Below, in pieces: positions 7,673-11,619 of a DNA stretch of 12,533 bases. The translations under genes were made by a program, and so were the position numbers. This stretch comes from Verrucomicrobiales bacterium. Lineage in GTDB: Bacteria > Verrucomicrobiota > Verrucomicrobiia > Methylacidiphilales > JAAUTS01. The DNA is taken from the NCBI GenBank assembly GCA_031279715.1, contig JAITHY010000021.1, forward strand, positions 1 to 12,533, given 5' to 3'. The notes under the pieces were generated by a model. The model searched no databases. It was given only the letters and a program-made list of their open reading frames with translations, and had not been told where the DNA came from. How positions within the stretch are numbered: the stretch's first letter is position 1; each line of letters begins with the position of its first letter.

Positions 7673-7686
7673 GTCTCGCGCGAGAC
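7673..7686. promoter_or_regulatory. GTCTCGCGCGAGAC palindrome upstream of dnaK
   Basis: This perfect 14-bp palindrome is centred about 106 bp upstream of the predicted sigma-54 start site of dnaK, in the usual distance range for an enhancer-binding activator. Binding of a protein is inference. Confidence 0.4.
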
Positions 7687-7725
7687 AATATTTATTTCCA
7701 TTTGGAATGGGAATATTTTGCAACT

Positions 7726-7740
7726 CGCTGATTATCAGCG
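7726..7740. promoter_or_regulatory. CGCTGAT/ATCAGCG palindrome upstream of dnaK
   Basis: Perfect 7-bp arms with a one-base centre lie about 20 bp upstream of the -24 element. It may be an operator, or another relative of the CGCTGAC dyads. Confidence 0.35.
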
Positions 7741-7759
7741 CTGTTTTTCGTTGGTAGCT

Positions 7760-7775
7760 TGGCACGAGGCTTGCA
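7760..7775 (+). promoter_or_regulatory. Sigma-54 (-24/-12) promoter of dnaK
   Basis: TGGCACGAGGCTTGCA matches the sigma-54 consensus TGGCACG-N4-TTGCW at every fixed position. The GG (7761-7762) and GC (7773-7774) are exactly 12 bp apart as required. The start site would be near 7786, giving a leader of about 38 nt before the dnaK ATG. Confidence 0.8.
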
Positions 7776-7789
7776 TATATAATCCCAGA

Positions 7790-7808
7790 ACGCTGTCACT
7801 AACAGCGT
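7790..7808 (+). promoter_or_regulatory. Hairpin in the dnaK leader next to the ribosome-binding site
   Basis: ACGCTGT and ACAGCGT form a perfect 7-bp stem with loop CACTA, starting close to the predicted mRNA 5' end. The AGGAG ribosome-binding site (7810-7814, 9 nt before the ATG) follows immediately. It could stabilise the message or affect translation. Confidence 0.5.
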
Positions 7809-7823
7809 CAGGAGATTATATTT

Positions 7824-9761
7824 ATGAGCAAAGTACTTGGTATTGATTTGGGCACAACGAACTCGTGCATGGCGGTGATGGAAGGTGGCAAGGCGGTTGT
7901 CCTTGAAAACGCGGAGGGGGCGCGCACGACGCCGTCGGTGGTCGCGTTCACGAAGACGGGGGAAAGGCTCGTCGGGCAGGCGGCGAAACGGCAGGCGGTC
8001 ACGAACTCGAAAAATACGGTTTTTTCGGTGAAGCGGCTCATCGGCAGAAAATTTTCGGAGATTGGCGAGGAGATTAAGCGGCTTCCTTACAAGGTGGTTG
8101 AGGGCAAGAACGGCGCCGCTGCGGTTGAGGTCACGGTCGGCGGCGAGAGCAAGGTCTATACGCCGGAGGAGGTTTCTTCGTTCATTCTCGCCAAATTGAA
8201 GGCTGATGCTGAGGCGAAGCTCGGCGAGAAGATCACGCAGGCGGTCATCACGGTGCCGGCGTATTTTAATGACAGTCAGCGGCACGCGACGAAGGACGCG
8301 GGGAAAATCGCGGGGCTGGAGGTTTTGCGGATTATCAACGAGCCAACGGCGGCGTCGCTGGCGTATGGGTTGGAGAAAACGAAGGACGAAAAAATCGCGG
8401 TGTATGACCTCGGCGGCGGGACGTTTGATATTTCGGCGCTGTCCATCGCTGACGGTGTGTTTGAGGTGCTGGCGACGAACGGCGACACGCATCTCGGCGG
8501 CGATGACTGGGACAACGCGCTGATTGACCACATCGTCAGCGAGTTCAAGAAGGACAGCGGGATTGATTTGCACAGCCAGTCGGACGCGATGCAGCGCATC
8601 AAGGAGGAGGCGGAGAAGGCGAAGATTGCGCTGTCGTCGTCGCAGGAGTTTGAAATTAATCTGCCGTTCATCACGGCGGACCAGACGGGGCCGAAGCACA
8701 TTCAGTTGAAGCTGACGCGCGCGAAGTTGGAGCAACTCACGGAGAGGCTCGCGGAGAAAACCATCAAGCCGGTCGAGGCGTGTTTGCGCGACGCGAAGCT
8801 GAGCAGCAGCGAGATTAACGAGCTGGTGCTGGTCGGCGGCATGACGCGGATGCCGAAGATTGTTGACATCGCGCGGCGCATTGTCGGCAAGGAGCCGCAC
8901 AAGGGCGTCAACCCCGATGAGGTTGTGGCGGTGGGCGCCGCGGTTCAGGGCGGCGTGTTGCGCGGCGAGGTGGATGATGTGTTGTTGCTCGACGTGACAC
9001 CGCTGACGCTGAGCATCGAGACGCTGGGCGGCCAGTCCACGCCGATGATTCCGCGCAACACGACGATTCCGACGAAGAAGACGAATGTCTTTAGCACGGC
9101 GTCTGACAGTCAGCCGGGGGTGGAGATTCACATTTTGCAGGGCGAGCGGCCGCTGTCGCGGGACAACAAGTCGCTGGGCAAGTTCCATCTCGACGGGATT
9201 CCGCCGGCGCCGCGCGGGGTGCCGCAGATTGAGGTGACGTTTGACATTGACGCGAACGGCATCCTGAACGTCAGCGCGAAGGACCTCGGCACGAACAAGG
9301 AGCAGAAGATTTCCATCACCGGTAGCAGTGGTCTGGACAAGAGCGAGATTGAGCGGATGGTGAAGGAGGCGGAGACGCACGCTGAGGATGACAAGAAGGC
9401 GAAGGAGAAAGTAGAAATTCGCAACCAGGGCGACAACCTCGCGTTCCAGGCGGAAAAATTGGTGAAGGACAACGGCGACAAAATCGGCGAGGAGGGCAAG
9501 AAGGGGATTGAGGAGTTGGTTGCCAAGTTGCGCGAGACGCTGAAGGGCGAGGACACGGACGCCATCAAATCGGCGACGGAGGCGCTGACGGTGAAGATAC
9601 AGGAGGTTTCGACGGAGTTGTACAAACAGGCGTCGGCGAACGTGAACGCGCAACACGGCGGCGCCGCTGCCGGTGACCAGCCCGCTGACGCTGAGCCGAA
9701 GCAGGCGAAGCCGGGGGATGATGTGATTGACGCGGAGATTGTGGATGATGGGAAGAAGTGA
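7824..9761 (+). CDS. dnaK: Chaperone DnaK (Hsp70)
   Basis: This is the cytoplasmic ATP-dependent Hsp70 chaperone that binds exposed hydrophobic peptides with DnaJ and GrpE. The protein is full-length at 645 aa. The nucleotide-binding domain has GIDLGTTNS (6-14), NEPTAASLAYG (172-182), DLGGGTFD (195-202) and VGGMTRMP (about 338-345). The interdomain linker is DVLLLDVTPL (385-394). The substrate-binding domain and helical lid follow, ending in DDVIDAEIVDD, the usual bacterial Hsp70 tail. The start is fixed by AGGAG at 7810-7814. Expression is predicted from the sigma-54 promoter at 7760-7775. I see no CIRCE element (the HrcA operator) in front of it. grpE and dnaJ are not adjacent. The gene is followed 13 nt after the stop by a 32-bp perfect palindrome and then by an accessory block that separates it from groES. 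Identification is certain. Confidence 0.98.
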   Translation: MSKVLGIDLGTTNSCMAVMEGGKAVVLENAEGARTTPSVVAFTKTGERLVGQAAKRQAVTNSKNTVFSVKRLIGRKFSEIGEEIKRLPYKVVEGKNGAAAVEVTVGGESKVYTPEEVSSFILAKLKADAEAKLGEKITQAVITVPAYFNDSQRHATKDAGKIAGLEVLRIINEPTAASLAYGLEKTKDEKIAVYDLGGGTFDISALSIADGVFEVLATNGDTHLGGDDWDNALIDHIVSEFKKDSGIDLHSQSDAMQRIKEEAEKAKIALSSSQEFEINLPFITADQTGPKHIQLKLTRAKLEQLTERLAEKTIKPVEACLRDAKLSSSEINELVLVGGMTRMPKIVDIARRIVGKEPHKGVNPDEVVAVGAAVQGGVLRGEVDDVLLLDVTPLTLSIETLGGQSTPMIPRNTTIPTKKTNVFSTASDSQPGVEIHILQGERPLSRDNKSLGKFHLDGIPPAPRGVPQIEVTFDIDANGILNVSAKDLGTNKEQKISITGSSGLDKSEIERMVKEAETHAEDDKKAKEKVEIRNQGDNLAFQAEKLVKDNGDKIGEEGKKGIEELVAKLRETLKGEDTDAIKSATEALTVKIQEVSTELYKQASANVNAQHGGAAAGDQPADAEPKQAKPGDDVIDAEIVDDGKK

Positions 9762-9774
9762 GTTATAATCCAAA

Positions 9775-9806
9775 TTTCAAAGTGGTCGAATTCGACCACT
9801 TTGAAA
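9775..9806. repeat. 32-bp perfect palindrome centred on GAATTC, downstream of dnaK
   Basis: The left arm TTTCAAAGTGGTCGAA is followed directly by its exact reverse complement, giving 16 bp on each side of the centre. It may end dnaK transcription, but no T-run follows on the + strand. The frame starting at 9777 would read FKVVEFDHFE. I place it in the same family as the palindromes at 10054, 10079, 10297, 10320 and 10567. Confidence 0.85.
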
Positions 9807-9825
9807 AGAGGAACCGCAAAAGATT

Positions 9826-9996
9826 ATGAATATTTGGGCAAAAAAATATTTGTGTGGTCTTGCCTTTGCCGCAGGATTGATCATGGTAGTAGACCACAAT
9901 CAAGCATTAGCTGGTTCTTCGATAATGGTGAGCATCAGCATTGTGGTTGGAGCGTGGATGATTGCCGCTGCCATTGACCGAAATGCAAAAAAATAA
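9826..9996 (+). CDS. Small membrane protein, 56 aa, unknown function
   Basis: A short reading frame starts at the ATG at 9826, 19 nt after the palindrome downstream of dnaK, and ends at TAA 9994-9996. The 56-aa product has a short positively charged N-terminus (MNIWAKKY). A hydrophobic segment follows at about 9-22 (containing GLAFAAGLIMVV), then a short polar stretch VDHNQALAGSS. A second hydrophobic segment lies at about 33-49, and the end is basic (DRNAKK). This fits a two-helix inner-membrane hairpin protein. An AAGAGG sequence (9806-9811) is a weak ribosome-binding site placed rather far from the start. I do not recognise a family. It could be part of the accessory block with the KilA-N gene, or a chance reading frame. 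The sensible membrane topology argues for a real gene. Confidence 0.45.
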   Translation: MNIWAKKYLCGLAFAAGLIMVVDHNQALAGSSIMVSISIVVGAWMIAAAIDRNAKK

Positions 9997-10053
9997 TCTT
10001 TGTGCTCTATGTGTTCTTTTGTGGCAAATAATTTGGTCAGCGGTAATTGTGAT

Positions 10054-10083
10054 TTTAATTATGGCGAATTTGCCATAATTAAA
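10054..10083. repeat. GAATTT-centred palindrome (FNYGEFAIIK type)
   Basis: Twelve-base arms TTTAATTATGGC and GCCATAATTAAA flank GAATTT. Only one central pair is a G/T mismatch. It overlaps the next palindrome by five bases. Confidence 0.8.
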
Positions 10084-10106
10084 CCCACCGAATTCGGTGG
10101 GTTTAA
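10079..10106. repeat. 28-bp perfect palindrome centred on GAATTC
   Basis: TTAAACCCACCGAA is followed directly by its exact reverse complement. It shares TTAAA with the preceding palindrome and lies in the same reading phase, so the two look like tandem units. Confidence 0.85.
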
Positions 10107-10129
10107 AAACGTGAGCAACAGCGAATGCA

Positions 10130-10156
10130 AATTTTGCACTCAGTGAGTGCAAAATT
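10130..10156. repeat. Hairpin with 13-bp arms, no GAATTC centre
   Basis: AATTTTGCACTCA and TGAGTGCAAAATT are separated by a single G. It contains GCACTC and GAGTGC as in a CIRCE operator, but the spacing is 3 nt instead of 9, so I do not call CIRCE. Confidence 0.75.
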
Positions 10157-10193
10157 GAACTGATGAAATAAGTGGTGAGAACATATGAACTTA

Positions 10194-10237
10194 GACAGGC
10201 AGATTTTTGACAGGCAGATTTTTGACAGGCAGATTTT
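10194..10237. repeat. Three tandem copies of a 15-nt direct repeat
   Basis: GACAGGCAGATTTTT occurs at 10194-10208 and 10209-10223, with a third copy at 10224-10237 that runs into the adjacent hairpin. The unit is a multiple of three. Confidence 0.85.
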
Positions 10238-10257
10238 CCAGACAGCGTCTGGAAAAT
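10233..10257. repeat. Hairpin with 11-bp perfect stem
   Basis: ATTTTCCAGAC and GTCTGGAAAAT flank the loop AGC. It begins inside the third direct-repeat unit. Confidence 0.8.
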
Positions 10258-10260
10258 TGC

Positions 10261-10294
10261 TGACCGTCAACAGCTTCGCTGCCGTTGATGGTCA
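10261..10294. repeat. 34-nt hairpin, copy A, upstream of the KilA-N gene
   Basis: The arms TGACCGTCAACAGC and GCCGTTGATGGTCA enclose the loop TTCGCT, with one G-U pair and one mismatch. It is 27/34 identical to the hairpin at 11220-11253. Confidence 0.8.
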
Positions 10295-10296
10295 CA

Positions 10297-10320
10297 AAAG
10301 GGGGCGAATTCGATCCCTTT
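10297..10320. repeat. GAATTC-centred imperfect palindrome
   Basis: AAAGGGGGCGAA faces TTCGATCCCTTT with one G/T and one mismatched pair. The frame starting at 10297 reads KGGEFDPF. Confidence 0.7.
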
Positions 10321-10345
10321 AACCGTATGGAAATCCATACGGTTA
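10320..10345. repeat. Palindrome with GAAATC centre, tandem to the previous one
   Basis: TAACCGTATGGA and TCCATACGGTTA pair perfectly around AA. It shares its first T with the preceding palindrome and stays in the same phase, reading FNRMEIHTVR. Confidence 0.8.
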
Positions 10346-10372
10346 GAATTTGGCGAGACAATGGGAAGTAAC

Positions 10373-11206
10373 ATGGCGAAAAAAGAAACCATAACCGTGC
10401 AAGGTACGGAGATAGTCTTGTTCTCGAAAGAGAAAGAAGATTATGTTTCACTGACCGACATGGCAAAGCACAAAAATGCCGAAGCTACAGGTGTGGTCAT
10501 TTCGCACTGGATGAGTACTCGCTATACCATCAAATTCATGGGCATTTGGGAGCAAATTCACAATCCCATTTTTAATGTTACGGAATTCGGTAACATTAAA
10601 AATGAGAGTGGAGACAATGGTTTTGTTCTTACATCCAAGCAGTGGATTGAAAGAACACGAGCTGTTGGAATTGTTGCTAAACCGGGACGCTATAATGGCG
10701 GGACTTTCGCCCATAGAGATATTGCCTTTGAATTTGCCTCATGGTTAAGTCCTGAGTTTAAGTTTTATCTCATTAAAGAATTTCAACGTCTCAAAGAAGA
10801 AGAAACAAAAAGCAAATCCATCGAATGGAACCTGCAACGCACGCTTTCCAAAATCAACTACCGCATCCACACCGATGCCATCAAGGAACACATTATCCCG
10901 CTGCTCGTCACCAAAGAACAAATCAGCTACGTCTATGCCAACGAAGCCGACTTGCTCAACGTGGCGTTGTTCGGCAAAACGGCAAAACAATGGCGCGACG
11001 CCAACCCCGATGAACAAGGCAACATCCGCGATGCCGCCGCGCTTGAACAACTCGTGGTGCTCTCGAACATGGAAAGCATCAACGCGCTGCTGATTCAACA
11101 AGGTTTGCCGCAAAGCCAGCGGATTGTGCAACTGAACAATGTGGCGATTACGCAAATGAAATCGCTCATGGAAAACAAAGGAATAAAACTACTAAAGGAA
11201 AAATGA
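10373..11206 (+). CDS. KilA-N domain-containing protein
   Basis: The protein has 277 aa from the ATG at 10373, preceded by GGGAAG at a short distance; an ATG at 10361 adds four residues. Residues about 5-140 form a KilA-N domain, a DNA-binding fold found in phage and large-virus proteins. They contain YVSLTDMAKHKNAE (24-37), WMSTRYTIKFMGIWE (46-60), SKQWIERTRAVGI (88-100) and IAFEFASWLSPEFK (117-130). The C-terminal half has a region typical of bacterial chromosomal members: YRIHTDAIKEHI (163-174), NEADLLNVALFG (190-201) and LEQLVVLSNMESINALLIQQ (224-243). Residues 66-77 (IFNVTEFGNIKN) are encoded by a long palindrome. The first 440 bases are clearly richer in A+T than the rest. Two related 34-nt hairpins flank the gene. 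The domain call is firm; the role and the DNA target are unknown. Binding to the surrounding palindromes is an attractive guess. Confidence 0.88.
   Translation: MAKKETITVQGTEIVLFSKEKEDYVSLTDMAKHKNAEATGVVISHWMSTRYTIKFMGIWEQIHNPIFNVTEFGNIKNESGDNGFVLTSKQWIERTRAVGIVAKPGRYNGGTFAHRDIAFEFASWLSPEFKFYLIKEFQRLKEEETKSKSIEWNLQRTLSKINYRIHTDAIKEHIIPLLVTKEQISYVYANEADLLNVALFGKTAKQWRDANPDEQGNIRDAAALEQLVVLSNMESINALLIQQGLPQSQRIVQLNNVAITQMKSLMENKGIKLLKEK
10567..10604. repeat. 38-nt GAATTC palindrome inside the KilA-N coding sequence
   Basis: Eighteen of nineteen base pairs match around the centre. The outer arms CATTTTTAATGTTAC and GTAACATTAAAAATG are perfect. It is read in frame as part of the KilA-N domain (IFNVTEFGNIKN). 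Confidence 0.85.
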
Positions 11207-11219
11207 CCAAACACTTTCG

Positions 11220-11253
11220 TGACCCTCAGCGGCTCCGCTGCCGCTGAGGGTGA
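11220..11253. repeat. 34-nt hairpin, copy B, between the KilA-N gene and groES
   Basis: ACCCTCAGCGGC and GCCGCTGAGGGT form a perfect 12-bp stem around TCCGCT. Compared with copy A, two stem pairs differ by changes on both sides that keep pairing. It could also terminate KilA-N transcription, but no T-run follows. Confidence 0.8.
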
Positions 11254-11293
11254 ACAAACGAAAACTCAACAATAGAAAGATAAACTGAAACTT

Positions 11294-11590
11294 ATGGCAA
11301 ACATCAAGTTCAAACCCGTTGGCGACCGCGTGTTGGTTCAGCCCATCGAGGAGCAGGAAGTCAAAAAGGGCGGCATCATCATCCCTGACACCGCCAAGGA
11401 AAAACCGCAGGAAGGCAAAATTGTCGCCCTCGGCAACGGCAAAAAGGACGAGGCCGGCAAGATCATCCCGTTCGAGGTCAGCAAAGGCGACCGCGTGCTT
11501 TACAGCAAGTACGGCGGCACCGAAGTCACCCTCGACGGCGACAAGTACCTCATCCTGCGCGAGGACGACATCCTCGGCATCATTGAATAA
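11294..11590 (+). CDS. groES: Co-chaperonin GroES (Hsp10)
   Basis: This is the 98-aa heptameric lid of the GroEL folding chamber. The protein is full-length. It has KFKPVGDRVLVQPIEEQE (5-22) at the N-terminus, then the mobile loop KKGGIIIPDTAKEKPQEG (24-41) with the hydrophobic III that contacts GroEL. GKIVALGNG, KGDRVLYSKYGGTEV and the ending YLILREDDILGII are all canonical. It lies 29 nt upstream of groEL in the usual operon order. The 87 bp before it hold hairpin B and an A-rich stretch. I see no CIRCE element and no convincing sigma-70 or sigma-54 promoter there, so groES regulation is unclear. Identification is certain. Confidence 0.98.
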   Translation: MANIKFKPVGDRVLVQPIEEQEVKKGGIIIPDTAKEKPQEGKIVALGNGKKDEAGKIIPFEVSKGDRVLYSKYGGTEVTLDGDKYLILREDDILGIIE

Positions 11591-11619
11591 AAATTAAAAA
11601 ATGGAGAATAATTAAAACT

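Larger units (their letters stand above)
10009..10146 (+). other. 45-codon open frame running through two palindromes, coding uncertain
   Basis: An ATG at 10009 opens a frame to TGA at 10144-10146. It has no ribosome-binding site and starts MCSFVANNLVSG. Its middle is made entirely of the two overlapping palindromes at 10054-10106, which it reads as FNYGEFAIIK followed by PTEFGGFKN. The same peptide pattern is present in the KilA-N protein (FNVTEFGNIK). I list it because of this match. Translation is not supported by other evidence, and the opposite strand is also open here. Confidence 0.25.
10185..10322 (+). other. 45-codon open frame with DRQIF repeats, coding uncertain
   Basis: An ATG at 10185 with GGTGAG eight bases upstream opens a frame to TAA at 10320-10322. 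It begins MNL, then repeats DRQIF three times from the 15-nt direct repeats. It next reads through two hairpins as TASGKLLTVNSFAAVDG and ends in KRGRIRSL. It is made almost wholly of repeat DNA, so it may be a repeat-derived peptide or a chance frame. I recognise no family. Confidence 0.25.

Noticed and set aside
7692..9773. A 693-codon open frame on the - strand opposite dnaK
   Set aside because: It is an Arg/Leu/His-rich mirror of a GC-rich gene with no recognisable domain; dnaK on the + strand is certain.
9775..9806. Classical intrinsic terminator for dnaK
   Set aside because: The hairpin is strong but is followed by AGAGGAACC rather than a T-run, and its architecture fits the palindrome family better; termination is left open.
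9907..10152. An 81-codon open frame on the - strand through the palindromes
   Set aside because: Its recognisable part (EFGGFNYGKFAII) comes only from the palindromes, which read alike on both strands; the rest looks random.
10130..10156. CIRCE-like GCACTC/GAGTGC element near the chaperone genes
   Set aside because: CIRCE needs TTAGCACTC-N9-GAGTGCTAA; here the spacer is only three bases and the site is more than 1.1 kb from groES.
10194..10237. CRISPR array
   Set aside because: The three repeats are 15 nt, directly contiguous and have no spacers; no cas genes are present.
10191..10466. A 91-codon - strand frame ending in NLPVK repeats
   Set aside because: It is the antisense of the 15-nt tandem repeat, hairpins and the start of the KilA-N gene.
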